The notes under the pieces were generated by a model that was not told the DNA's origin, made no database searches, and saw nothing but the letters and a program-made list of their open reading frames with translations. From JBNKFV01 sp050289485 (GTDB taxonomy: Bacteria > Pseudomonadota > Gammaproteobacteria > Pseudomonadales > Cellvibrionaceae), in assembly GCA_050289485.1 (NCBI GenBank), contig JBNKFV010000017.1, positions 1-64,000 on the forward strand: a stretch of 64,000 nucleotides of DNA. Direction: 5' to 3'. The first letter of the stretch is position 1. The number at the start of each line of letters is the position of its first letter. Shown here one piece after another: positions 1-8,292 of this stretch. Both the position numbers and the translations under genes were made by a program.

Positions 1-354
1 GTATCACCGAAACCAACGTCTGAGTCGGTCGTTTCAGTTGCAAAACTGTCAAACCCACTGTCATCGGTTGTTGTAGTACCCGTGTCAGCAACCCCAGAGT
101 CTGCACTAAATGAATCAGTAGTCTCGGTTGTAGTACTGCCAAACTCACTATCGGTAGTCTCTGAGGTAGTCTCTGAGGTACTTGTATCACCGAAACCAAC
201 GTTTGAGTCGGTCGTTTCAGTTGCAAAACTGTCAAACCCACTATCATCGGTTGTTGTAGTACCCGTGTCAGCAACCCCAGAGTCTGCACTAAATGAATCA
301 GTAGTCTCAGTCGTAGTACTGCCAAACTCACTATCGGTAGTCTCTGAGGTACTA
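1..354. repeat. In-frame 183-bp tandem repeat, two copies
   Basis: Bases 1-183 and 184-354 are nearly identical. The second copy differs by a few substitutions and lacks one of two consecutive 12-bp units (gtctctgaggta) found at the end of the first copy. Both 183 and 12 are multiples of three, so the minus-strand reading frame is preserved. More copies may lie left of the window. Confidence 0.9.
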
Positions 355-821
355 CTCACTGAATCAAACGTATCCGAATCGCCTGAAGAAACAGAATAAG
401 ATTCCGTAGATCCGGCGCTATCAACTGCTGTTTCAGTATCAGTAGAACCAGACCAATGCCCACTACTCTGTTTGCCTTTTTGCCCCCCTTGATTTGTAGA
501 GAAGCTGAAATCGGAATGCTTTGGTGCAGCAACAACCGGTGTTACATTGGTAAAAAATGGTGTCACTAGCGCGAAGGCGACGGTCGCTCTTCGTAAACGC
601 GACTGCCAACTTAAACATTTTTTTAGATCTCGGGCCGAAATAAAACCCAAGTCGATAAGAATTTCGCCGATAGCCGTTTTATCGGCGCCAGCGACGGGAG
701 CGGCTTCCGCCGACCGCAATATTGTCTGTCGCTGAATAGCTTTATTGAGTTGATCATGGGTGATTAACCCACGTCGTAAAAGTAGATCACCTATGCGGGT
801 GGGACCGTTTCTCTTAACCAT
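1..821 (-). CDS. MshEN-like domain protein with Ser/Thr/Asp-rich tandem repeats, partial (C-terminus beyond left edge)
   Basis: The reading frame opens at an ATG at 821, preceded on the minus strand by an AGGTG ribosome site, and stays open for 273 codons to the window edge. Residues 9-32 (RIGDLLLRRGLITHDQL and on to a Q-x-x-Q end) and 50-73 (IGEILIDLGFISARDL) are two copies of the 24-residue motif of GspE/MshE N-terminal domains, which bind cyclic-di-GMP in MshE. The gap between the copies is longer than in MshE. Residues 79-99 are hydrophobic after an Arg-rich stretch and could be a membrane segment or internal signal; they end in Val-Ala-Ala-Pro. The rest is extremely rich in Ser, Thr, Asp and Gly and contains a 61-codon tandem repeat. 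No ATPase domain is visible, so this is not a type II/IV secretion ATPase. I infer a c-di-GMP-linked, probably surface or periplasmic, low-complexity protein. The function is unknown. Confidence 0.75.
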   Translation of the reverse strand, partial: MVKRNGPTRIGDLLLRRGLITHDQLNKAIQRQTILRSAEAAPVAGADKTAIGEILIDLGFISARDLKKCLSWQSRLRRATVAFALVTPFFTNVTPVVAAPKHSDFSFSTNQGGQKGKQSSGHWSGSTDTETAVDSAGSTESYSVSSGDSDTFDSVSSTSETTDSEFGSTTTETTDSFSADSGVADTGTTTTDDSGFDSFATETTDSNVGFGDTSTSETTSETTDSEFGSTTTETTDSFSADSGVADTGTTTTDDSGFDSFATETTDSDVGFGD

Positions 822-1070
822 AATTACACCTGGCTTGACCACTGAAAAACAAAGCCGATCCCTGGGGTACATCCATCGACCAACCATATTTTATGGCGGC
901 GAGATAGTAGCGCTGGTGACACACTTCGCATTACCTAACACACTAAACGTGCATTGTTGGCAATATCAGAAAGATCAGATAGCAAAACGCTACCTACCCT
1001 AAGGTTAGCAATAAAAGTTAAGGAAGCTAGTGTATTTTGTTATTACCGACAGAGCTGGTTAGCATCGAAT

Positions 1071-1769
1071 CTAATCGACGCTAACCACAGGTTTAGGAGG
1101 GTGATTCGCCAACCAGTTTACCGCATCGATGATTTCCCCATCGTCGCCGACACCAGGGTAAACGTAACCGTGTTTCTCACAATACTGCGTCACTTTTGGA
1201 TGCGCCCACTGAAAGAAACGTTTTTCAAAAAGTGCTTTATCCAAACGCGATCTACGGTACATGCCAGCTTTGGAACGCTGATGCTGGGCTTCTGCTAAAA
1301 TGATTGCGCAAGCAACAGACACGTTATAGGACTCGACCATTCCCAGCATAGGAATAGTGACGTAATGATCTGCCAGCGATAACGAATACTCATCCAATCC
1401 GAGCCGCTCTGTACCCAGTAATAATGCGGTCGGTTTTGTGTAATCCATGTCGCGATAATCTTTTACATTATCACCAACATGAGCGGCAACAATCTGAAAA
1501 CCCTGTTGCTTTAATAAAGATACCGGCTCATCAATGTGCAAGTAGCGTTTTGTCTCGACCCATTTATGGCTGCCAGAAGCGGTTCCTCTAAACGTTCGAT
1601 ATTCACCGGGTTCTACCACACTGTGTACCGTATCAATGCCCACCGCGTCACTGGTTCGAACCAGCGCAGCCAGATTCCGACCTTTATGCACCTTGTCGGT
1701 AATGATGGTTAAATCCGGCTGACGTTGTTTAAGCACAGCACGAATGCGGGATAATCTTTCTGGTGTCAT
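1071..1769 (-). CDS. trmH: tRNA (guanosine(18)-2'-O)-methyltransferase TrmH
   Basis: This 232-residue protein matches TrmH (SpoU) of the SPOUT class along its whole length. The enzyme transfers a methyl group from S-adenosylmethionine to the 2'-OH of G18 in the tRNA D-loop. Visible motifs are motif 1 (NLAALVRTSDAVG, about 32-44), motif 2 (LLLGTERLGL, about 126-135) and motif 3 (PMLGMVESYNVSVACA, about 149-164), which form the knotted SAM site. The C-terminal tail after residue 180 is the usual TrmH extension. It is a single gene on the minus strand with 249 bp of non-coding DNA on its 3' side. Its start at 1769 is followed by Thr-Pro-Glu-Arg, close to the start of E. coli TrmH. Confidence 0.95.
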   Translation of the reverse strand: MTPERLSRIRAVLKQRQPDLTIITDKVHKGRNLAALVRTSDAVGIDTVHSVVEPGEYRTFRGTASGSHKWVETKRYLHIDEPVSLLKQQGFQIVAAHVGDNVKDYRDMDYTKPTALLLGTERLGLDEYSLSLADHYVTIPMLGMVESYNVSVACAIILAEAQHQRSKAGMYRRSRLDKALFEKRFFQWAHPKVTQYCEKHGYVYPGVGDDGEIIDAVNWLANHPPKPVVSVD

Positions 1770-1808
1770 AGTTTTTATGTATAGATGCGTGATAGGTACT
1801 GCTAGGTT

Positions 1809-1831
1809 TTTTCCACATTATCTGTGGATAA
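1809..1831. promoter_or_regulatory. Pair of DnaA-box-like nonamers in inverted orientation
   Basis: The plus strand shows TTTTCCACA at 1809-1817 and TGTGGATAA at 1823-1831. The second is a perfect reverse complement of the TTATCCACA DnaA consensus. They face each other across five bases. A looser third match (TATCCACCA on the minus strand) lies just downstream. The gene context is not that of oriC, so any role would be as a titration or regulatory site. Confidence 0.35.
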
Positions 1832-1911
1832 GTTGGTGGATAGCCCCTGAAAATTCCTCACAAAAGCAGAGATTCCGGCCCTCTCTACAGATTGATTAAT
1901 TTTTGATCAGT

Positions 1912-1933
1912 TTGATTTTTTCTTAAAAATCAA
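1912..1933. other. AT-rich perfect hairpin
   Basis: TTGATTTTT (1912-1920) pairs perfectly with AAAAATCAA (1925-1933) across a four-base loop. The stem contains one G-C pair per arm, so it is a weak terminator at best. It sits about 170 bases downstream of sohB on the minus strand. Confidence 0.3.
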
Positions 1934-2101
1934 TGAGTTAAGAAAATCAAGAGGGGCGCAGCAGTCGAGAGCCAACTTTTTTACAGGCTTTCAATCAGGC
2001 TCCGGCATTGTGCATAAACGTTAGCGCCCATTAACAGGGTATCCTATAGGCGCCTATTTTTTGCACAAAAATGCTACCAAGCGCCAATTTTTGGAAATCA
2101 C

Positions 2102-3151
2102 CTACTGAAACGGACGAGTATTGAATAATCTACCCGCCCAAGACGTCAAAACTTTGTCAAATCCTGCAGCAACCGACATACCTAGCTTTTCATGCAGCGA
2201 TTTTTTTGTCACATAAGCGACTTCGAATATGTCAGCTTGTTCTACTTGAGCAGTGAGATAATCATCGCTAGTAGACAAATCATCAACTAACTGATGCTCA
2301 ATAGCTTGGCGCCCAAACCACACCTCACCTGTTGCTACTGTAGGCACATCTACCTGTTGACGATTTTCTTCAACAAATGTTTTGAACAAACTATGGGTAT
2401 CTTCCAGATCTTCAATAAATTTGCGGCGACCTTTTTCGGTATTCTCACCAAATACGGTTAAGGTTCGTTTGTATTCACCTGCCGTTAGAATGTCATAGTC
2501 GATATCGTGCTTTTTTAACACTTTGTGAAAGTTTGGTAGCTGAGCAACAACACCGATAGAACCAATAACGGCAAAGGGCGCAGCCAAAATTCGATTAGCC
2601 ACGCAGGCCATCATGTACCCGCCGCTGGCCGCCACTTTATCGACACAAGCGGTGAGCGTTATTCCTTTTGATTTGACCCGAGCCAGTTGGCTGGCTGCGA
2701 AACCGTAGCTGTGAACCAGGCCCCCAGGGCTCTCTAGCTTCACCACCACTTCGTCCCCTGGCTTAGCAACAGACAAAATGGCAGTAATCTCCTCTCGCAA
2801 CGTATCCGTCGCTGAGGCTTTTATATCACCGTCGAAATTCACCACAAACAACGTACGCCGCGCTTCAGCTTCACCTTCCTCTGCATTTTTCTTTGCTTTC
2901 AGCTCTTTTTTTTGCGCTTTTTGTTCTGCTTTCGCCTGTTTTTTATACTCTGCCGGATCCAGTATTGATGATTTCAACGCATCGGCCATGTCTTTGTATA
3001 ATTCATTGAGATGGGTGATTTCTATCTGCCCCCGCTGACCGCGTTTGTTCCGCGCGCCAACTGACGCTATCAGACCAATGATCAAACCAATTGCCACTAC
3101 CAGAGTGACTGCCTTGGCCAAAAACAACCCGTAGTTAAATAAGAATTCCAA
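2102..3151 (-). CDS. sohB: Inner-membrane S49 peptidase SohB
   Basis: The 349-residue length and layout are those of SohB, a signal-peptide-peptidase-like protease of the S49 family. Residues 8-32 form an N-terminal membrane segment. A Lys/Ala/Glu-rich linker (about 68-98) follows, and then the S49 catalytic domain. The nucleophile is Ser176 in VAASGGYM and the general-base lysine is Lys228 in GEYKRT, close to the Ser178/Lys230 positions I recall for E. coli SohB. The SPGG motif at 141-144 forms part of the oxyanion region. SohB is thought to degrade proteins at the periplasmic face of the inner membrane. The next gene upstream on this strand ends 121 bp away, so co-transcription with it is possible but not obvious. 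Confidence 0.93.
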   Translation of the reverse strand: MEFLFNYGLFLAKAVTLVVAIGLIIGLIASVGARNKRGQRGQIEITHLNELYKDMADALKSSILDPAEYKKQAKAEQKAQKKELKAKKNAEEGEAEARRTLFVVNFDGDIKASATDTLREEITAILSVAKPGDEVVVKLESPGGLVHSYGFAASQLARVKSKGITLTACVDKVAASGGYMMACVANRILAAPFAVIGSIGVVAQLPNFHKVLKKHDIDYDILTAGEYKRTLTVFGENTEKGRRKFIEDLEDTHSLFKTFVEENRQQVDVPTVATGEVWFGRQAIEHQLVDDLSTSDDYLTAQVEQADIFEVAYVTKKSLHEKLGMSVAAGFDKVLTSWAGRLFNTRPFQ

Positions 3152-3272
3152 AGTCTTACTCCATTAAATAGAAAGTGCAGCAAACCGCTGCGTGCCTGCC
3201 AAATGGGGATGCAGTGATACCGTGTTCGGAAAGGAATGTAAAGTTTTACGCGCCGTTATGCCGCTGACAGTT

Positions 3273-3926
3273 TTACTGCCAGCGCTCTACAGCCAGTTTT
3301 GCCTGACGATTCAACGGCCTGGCAATCAAACCACTGAATGTTAAATTCACCTCATACAACGCTCCATCCTCCATCGGAACATAAGCCGCGTTGCCATAAG
3401 TAGCGTCAATCCAGCTGATATTCAGCTTCGGAGATTTAAGCCATTGCCACACATCCAGCCCCTGCAAGCTGCCCTCCAGCTGGTAAAGGCTGCGAGGCGC
3501 GTTGCGCTCATCTTCCAGCGTATAATAACGCCCACTAAGCCGATCCAACCGATAGGCTGGCTTAACCCCCCAGCGAGCAAGGGCACCGGCCGGTTTGATC
3601 ATTTTTGCATCCAATTGCCACTGATCACCATGCAGTTCAAATTCCCGCTCAGTACCGTTTGACTCGGTCAGTGTCACCCGATAATACTGCGGCTCAACCT
3701 GGTCAAAACTCAAGGTTGCAATGGTTGTCTCGCTGAGTACTTGGCGGTAACCCCACATATCCCAGGCAACGGCCAAAAAAAACAACGTCGCTGCCAGGAG
3801 GAGCATGCCACAAATGCCACGCAACCAGCCCAAAAACCATTGCTTGCGCCAGAGCAGCTTGATCATCATCACGGCGACCAAAAGCGCCACGACAACCGCT
3901 AAACCTGAAACCGCTTGAAACAGCAT
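3273..3926 (-). CDS. Conserved hypothetical protein with two N-terminal membrane segments
   Basis: I do not recognise a named family. The start is placed at the ATG at 3926, which has an AAAGGG ribosome site about 10 bases upstream, instead of the in-frame GTG at 3950; this gives 217 residues. Two hydrophobic helices follow the start (roughly residues 4-25 and 33-58). A soluble, beta-rich, Trp-containing region of about 150 residues comes after them and probably faces the periplasm. The gene lies 22 bp after fimL and is likely co-transcribed with it. Pseudomonas homologues of this type are sometimes labelled as efflux proteins, but nothing here supports transport. Confidence 0.7.
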   Translation of the reverse strand: MLFQAVSGLAVVVALLVAVMMIKLLWRKQWFLGWLRGICGMLLLAATLFFLAVAWDMWGYRQVLSETTIATLSFDQVEPQYYRVTLTESNGTEREFELHGDQWQLDAKMIKPAGALARWGVKPAYRLDRLSGRYYTLEDERNAPRSLYQLEGSLQGLDVWQWLKSPKLNISWIDATYGNAAYVPMEDGALYEVNLTFSGLIARPLNRQAKLAVERWQ

Positions 3927-3972
3927 AAGGCTATACCCTTTTAGCCCCACGGGGCCCTATTCTTCAAATCCA

Positions 3973-5691
3973 TCAATCCAGTCGGTAGCCCAAAGCGGCG
4001 AGGCTTTCCTCGGCAACATCCAGTACCTTGTCATCGCCGGTATACCCCGACTGAATCGTATCCACATAGTATTCAATACTGATGATGGCATCAGCAAAGG
4101 TTTCCAGCATTTGTTGCAATACCGCTGGTTGATCATTTGTTAACAGCGCATCTTCAATAAAGTCTGCGCAGCAAGCAACAATTTTTGCTGCACGTTTGAA
4201 CTCCATCACAGCCATCCCTCCACGAATATGGGTTAGGGTTGCCGCTACATTCTTGATATGGGCTCTGTCGTAGTTGGATTCTGAAAATGAATTCAGGGCT
4301 CGCTTTATCAACGTTAGCCCTGACTCCATCTCTGCAAACACCACCTGTTGCGCCTGCTCGTACTGACTTCTTGAGCTGAGCGAATGACGAACCTCTGCGT
4401 CAAGAGTGCCTCCTACCTCACATCCAAAGTCCAGATTTTTTAAGCCTGCCACCCGACTCTCTACATACAACAAGGTATCAGCCACAGCCAAGAGGTCATC
4501 CGGAGACACTGAGGCTTTCTGTCGCCGCCAACCCTGTACTTTCACCAGATTCTCTTTCAGCAGAATGCCGGTAGACGTGAGCCCAACTACCGGCAAGATG
4601 TCGGCAAGCTTCTTCAATATTGCTACCAGATCATCCAAGCCACTGTCATTGACTCCTTGCGCCTGCGACGCCCGCTCCAAAATGTCCTTCGCTGCGTGTA
4701 GCTCATCTTGTAAAACGGCGCTCAAAGACGACACTGTTGCCGCATTCGGCCCACGTAATGCTTCAATTTCCTGGCGGATTTGCTGGTCAGAGAATGCCGG
4801 AGGGTTCACCGACATCGACGCCAACAACGCGTCAACCTTATCTGCTCTGGGTTGGCTAATGGCTACCAGAAATAACAGTTCACGCTCGAGCTCGGGATTG
4901 CCACCAACGGCCAAGCTGTCGGCAGCCCCGAGCATCCGCTTGAGTTCCCGATCAAGAGCCCCAAAAAGCCTTTTTCTATAGGAGGTCAGCGCCAGTGTAC
5001 CTTGCATAAGGGCAGTAAGATAAAAGTCAGCCAACTGCCACAAATGGGTGATTTCATAACCCTTACTGATAGTTGCTGACCGCTGCACGGCTCGCTGCAT
5101 CATGCCCAACGAAGGTTTGACCGACTTATTTTGCAGAACCGCTACAAGCCCAACCTGATACATATGGCGAAAACGGCGCAAGAGCCCTTGCAACTCGTCA
5201 TTATCAACCTCTAAATCCTCGCGGCGTTGGGTTGCGGGCCAACTCAATGGGTGCTGGTAAAAATAGCTCTCAGGGAGAAGCGGTTTACGCAGCTGCTGAC
5301 GCACCTCATTGATTACCGGCAACAAAGCGTCTGGCAAGCCACGTTGCCTTGCCATTACATAGTCGACATAACGAGGCAAGATAAACAGGCCGCTGGCCAG
5401 GGTTTCCAAGAAGGTTTCTGGCAAAGTTTGTAATTCGGCACCGCTCTTGGCCAACTCATACAATTCTTTGGTCAACAAGTCCGCACCACGTAACTGAACC
5501 AGCGATAAGGTGCCACTGATCTGCTGCAAACTCGTCAAAAATTCAGACCACAGTGCTGCAGAGCTGGGCGTGTTAGCCTCCACTAGTAACTTCTCCAACT
5601 GCTTCGCGGTTATATCAATAGCCGACTGCAGCTCGGTTTTTACCAGTTTTAGTGAAGCCAGATTGACAGTATCGATTTCATTGGCAGACAC
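3973..5691 (-). CDS. fimL: FimL-like protein (ChpA N-terminal-like, degenerate HPt)
   Basis: The protein is 572 residues, against about 557 for P. aeruginosa FimL. It aligns from memory with the N-terminal third of the chemosensory kinase ChpA, for example LLRRFRHMYQVGLVAVLQN and LDRELKRMLG. It ends before any kinase or receiver domain. FimL links the Pil-Chp chemosensory pathway to cAMP synthesis and type IV pilus function. Near the C-terminus the HPt-like motif reads THIRGG (487-492). The canonical motif is H-x-x-K-G, so Thr487 occupies the phosphoacceptor position and the His is displaced by one residue, in line with FimL lacking a phosphorylatable site. The start is GTG at 5691 with an AAGGG site. 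The neighbouring nhaB supports the assignment, since fimL lies near nhaB in Pseudomonas. Confidence 0.82.
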   Translation of the reverse strand: MSANEIDTVNLASLKLVKTELQSAIDITAKQLEKLLVEANTPSSAALWSEFLTSLQQISGTLSLVQLRGADLLTKELYELAKSGAELQTLPETFLETLASGLFILPRYVDYVMARQRGLPDALLPVINEVRQQLRKPLLPESYFYQHPLSWPATQRREDLEVDNDELQGLLRRFRHMYQVGLVAVLQNKSVKPSLGMMQRAVQRSATISKGYEITHLWQLADFYLTALMQGTLALTSYRKRLFGALDRELKRMLGAADSLAVGGNPELERELLFLVAISQPRADKVDALLASMSVNPPAFSDQQIRQEIEALRGPNAATVSSLSAVLQDELHAAKDILERASQAQGVNDSGLDDLVAILKKLADILPVVGLTSTGILLKENLVKVQGWRRQKASVSPDDLLAVADTLLYVESRVAGLKNLDFGCEVGGTLDAEVRHSLSSRSQYEQAQQVVFAEMESGLTLIKRALNSFSESNYDRAHIKNVAATLTHIRGGMAVMEFKRAAKIVACCADFIEDALLTNDQPAVLQQMLETFADAIISIEYYVDTIQSGYTGDDKVLDVAEESLAALGYRLD

Positions 5692-6218
5692 AAAGCAAAC
5701 CCTTTTTAAACATGCCCTCTAACACGATGCTGGGTGGACGGCCGGATGCCCTGTTGAGCGCCACCACTCAAGAGTTGATGCTCTAAACGGGGTTTCCCAG
5801 CACAACCAACACCGTATTAACGAGACCTAAGACATTAGTATGAAACTCGTAATGTACTGACTATACTAGATTCATCTGGGTAGTTAACTAATATTTTGTT
5901 TGCAAACCGTCGTTTAGCCGGTTTCGTTAACTTGAATTGTGACGAAGAACAAGTTGGCGCAATGGCAAATACACAGAGGTATTATTGGCTGTTATACACA
6001 GGATAAGCCCTACTACATGGGTATATCAGCCATATATCATATTAATTCGTTCTTTGATTGGTTGGGTTTTATCACTAAATGCTTGAATTTTTTACCAATC
6101 AAGGTACTTTCGTGCACGGCTATAAAAAAGAGGAACACCTGCCGTTTTTACACTCAAACAACCAAGCAACGATGTAATGGCGGGCAGTAAAAGACAATTC
6201 CAGTAAGGCGTAAAGTGT
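5692..6218. other. Divergent intergenic region fimL-nhaB
   Basis: This 527-bp region should hold the promoters of both divergent genes. I see no clear sigma-70 promoter or terminator. An 83-codon open frame on the plus strand (5939-6190) starts at GTG without a ribosome site and has no recognisable family, so I do not call it a gene. Confidence 0.5.
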
Positions 6219-7721
6219 ATGGCACAATCCATTAGTCAGGCCTTTGTTAAGAACTTCTTAGGGCAATCCCCCACCTGGTACAAACAATCGATCATCGCAT
6301 TTCTTGTTCTCAACCCGATATTTCTGATGGTCTTTGGTCCGTTTATTACCGGATGGCTTCTATTGGCAGAGTTCATTTTCACTCTAGCCATGGCACTTAA
6401 ATGCTACCCCCTTCAGCCCGGCGGACTCCTGGCGCTCGAGGCTGTAGTGCTTGGCATGACCAATGCGGACTCGGTATACCATGAAGTCGTGGGTGCTATA
6501 CCGGTTATCTTGCTGCTGATGTTTATGGTGGCCGGCATCTACTTCATGAAGTCGATGCTACTGTTTGTGTTTACCAAAATTTTGATCGCAATACGCTCTA
6601 AAATTCTATTATCGTTGTTATTTTCACTCGTTGCGGCGCTGTTATCGGCCTTCCTTGATGCGCTCACCGTAACGGCCGTATTGATTGCGGTAGCTGTTGG
6701 CTTTTACGCGGTGTACCACAAATTTGCCTCCGGTAAGCAGGTACACAACGATCACGACCACTCTGACGATGCCGGTGTGCACGAGTTTCACCGTGAGGAT
6801 CTCGATCAGTTTCGCTCATTTCTTCGCAGCTTGGTGATGCACGGTGCGGTAGGTACCGCGCTGGGAGGCGTTTGTACACTCGTGGGCGAGCCTCAAAACC
6901 TGTTGATTGCACAGCGCGCAGGCTGGGAATTTGGCGAATTCTTTATCCGTATGGCCCCCGTTACCATGCCCACCCTTGTGGCTGGCTTGCTGGCGGTAAT
7001 TGCCTTGGAAAAATTCAAGCTATTCGGTTACGGAGCTCAGCTGCCAGAGGCCGTGCGCAGTGTTCTGGAAGAGTATGCAGCAGAGGAAGAGAAGAGCCGA
7101 ACGCACAAAGACACCGCTGCTCTCATTGTACAAGCAGTAGCAGCCGTTCTTCTGGTGATTGCTTTGGGCACCCATGCAGCAGAAGTTGGTTTAATTGGCC
7201 TTACCATTATCGTTCTCTTGACTGCTTTCAATGGGGTTATCGACGAGCACCAGATTGGGCATGCTTTTGAAGAAGCCCTCCCCTTTACTGCGCTGTTGGT
7301 TGTTTTCTTCTCTGTAGTGGCCGTTATTCACGATCAGCATCTTTTTGAACCCATTACCCACTGGGTGCTATCGCTTGATCAAGGCATTCAAGGGCCAATG
7401 CTGTTTATTGCCAACGGCGTATTGTCTATGATCAGTGACAACGTGTTTGTGGCAACCGTATACATCAATGAAGTGAAAGCGGCGTTTGATGCAGGTGAAA
7501 TTACCCGCGAGCATTTTGATGAGCTAGCCATTGCCATTAATACCGGCACCAACATACCCAGCGTAGCAACACCTAACGGTCAGGCTGCATTCCTGTTTTT
7601 ATTGACCTCTGCATTGGCACCATTAATTCGTTTGTCGTACGGGCGCATGGTTCTGATGGCCCTGCCTTATACGATAATTCTGGGTGGTGTAGCCCTCGCC
7701 TGTGTTGCCATCTTTGAATAG
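6219..7721 (+). CDS. nhaB: Na+/H+ antiporter NhaB
   Basis: The 500-residue polytopic protein matches NhaB from end to end (E. coli NhaB is about 513). It extrudes Na+ in exchange for protons across the inner membrane. The segment AFLDALTVTAVLIAV (about 143-157) carries the conserved membrane Asp of the family, and GTNIPSVATPNGQAAFLFL (about 446-464) is the conserved C-terminal half motif. A His- and Asp-rich loop lies at about 176-193 (HNDHDHSDD), between two predicted helices. A strong terminator follows at 7741. Functionally it fits with the Na+-pumping NADH dehydrogenase encoded further right, both acting on the sodium gradient. Confidence 0.96.
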   Translation: MAQSISQAFVKNFLGQSPTWYKQSIIAFLVLNPIFLMVFGPFITGWLLLAEFIFTLAMALKCYPLQPGGLLALEAVVLGMTNADSVYHEVVGAIPVILLLMFMVAGIYFMKSMLLFVFTKILIAIRSKILLSLLFSLVAALLSAFLDALTVTAVLIAVAVGFYAVYHKFASGKQVHNDHDHSDDAGVHEFHREDLDQFRSFLRSLVMHGAVGTALGGVCTLVGEPQNLLIAQRAGWEFGEFFIRMAPVTMPTLVAGLLAVIALEKFKLFGYGAQLPEAVRSVLEEYAAEEEKSRTHKDTAALIVQAVAAVLLVIALGTHAAEVGLIGLTIIVLLTAFNGVIDEHQIGHAFEEALPFTALLVVFFSVVAVIHDQHLFEPITHWVLSLDQGIQGPMLFIANGVLSMISDNVFVATVYINEVKAAFDAGEITREHFDELAIAINTGTNIPSVATPNGQAAFLFLLTSALAPLIRLSYGRMVLMALPYTIILGGVALACVAIFE

Positions 7722-7740
7722 GGTTTATGAATGATTAAAC

Positions 7741-7773
7741 GCAAAAAGCCAACCCAGAAGGTTGGCTTTTTGC
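7741..7773 (+). terminator. Intrinsic terminator of nhaB
   Basis: Perfect 14-bp arms, 7741-7754 and 7760-7773, enclose the loop CAGAA. The 3' arm contains TTTTT, so the hairpin is followed by little further U beyond the stem. It lies 20 bp after the nhaB stop and is symmetrical, so it may also stop minus-strand transcription from the microprotein gene. Confidence 0.85.
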
Positions 7774-7815
7774 GTTATAGGACAGGTAATACAGTATAAC
7801 GATAGCTTGAGTATT

Positions 7816-7932
7816 TTACTGACCAGCCACCCAGAAAATGCAAGTCGCAACGAAAATCACAATCAGAACGACCGCCGCAATGGAATCTGCGAAGCTGTCA
7901 CCTTCTTCTTGCATGTGAATGTTGTTATCCAT
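7816..7932 (-). CDS. 38-residue single-TM membrane microprotein
   Basis: The frame runs from an ATG at 7932 to a TAA at 7816. The ATG has a good ribosome site (CGAGGA, 7-8 bases upstream on the minus strand). The translation begins MDNNIHMQEEGDSFADSI and continues as a single hydrophobic helix (about residues 18-36), ending in Trp-Val-Ala-Gly-Gln. An acidic soluble head followed by one TM helix is typical of conserved small membrane proteins. The start context, codon composition and the bidirectional terminator 40 bp downstream all support a real gene. I cannot name its family or function. Confidence 0.68.
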   Translation of the reverse strand: MDNNIHMQEEGDSFADSIAAVVLIVIFVATCIFWVAGQ

Positions 7933-8292
7933 GTATCTATCCTCGTTTATTATTGTCTGATAGTTTCTACTGAATCGGTTTCTTGCAAACGGTTAAACGT
8001 GGCCAATGATCGAGCATTGACACCGGTGAGCTGATTTAAGAAAGAATTCTATACCGATGCAAGTAAGTTTTTGTTTTATAACACTTTATTCTTAAAATAT
8101 AATCATATATTAGTATAAACAATAACCAAACATTGTTAGTGTTACGTTTCGCAACGCTACTACACACTTTTTGCTCAGCAACAACACAGGACAAAGACCT
8201 TCGCACTGCGCACCAGATAGTGTATGCTGCGCGCCTATTTTTTTGGCCAACAGACTCAATTTAGACAGCAAAGAAGCAGGTATATAAAGTCT
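7933..8292. other. Intergenic region between the microprotein gene and cysI
   Basis: This 360-bp AT-rich region separates divergent genes and must carry both promoters. Several short imperfect hairpins are present (for example around 8140-8160), but I see no confident promoter, operator or riboswitch. Confidence 0.45.

Larger units (their letters stand above)
1770..2101. other. Intergenic region trmH-sohB with DnaA-box-like sites
   Basis: There is no coding potential in this 332-bp stretch. It holds the DnaA-like pair at 1809-1831 and an AT-rich hairpin at 1912-1933; both are listed separately. The rest is AT-rich without recognisable motifs. Confidence 0.6.

Noticed and set aside
82..399. 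105-codon plus-strand frame rich in Ser/Val
   Set aside because: It is the complement of the repeat-coding minus-strand gene; the minus frame has a start, a ribosome site and recognisable domains.
5939..6190. 83-codon frame upstream of nhaB
   Set aside because: GTG start without a ribosome site, no family resemblance, and it lies in a promoter region.
8224..8292. N-terminal extension of CysI from an earlier ATG
   Set aside because: The extra 23 residues are not similar to CysI, and the family N-terminus begins at 8293.
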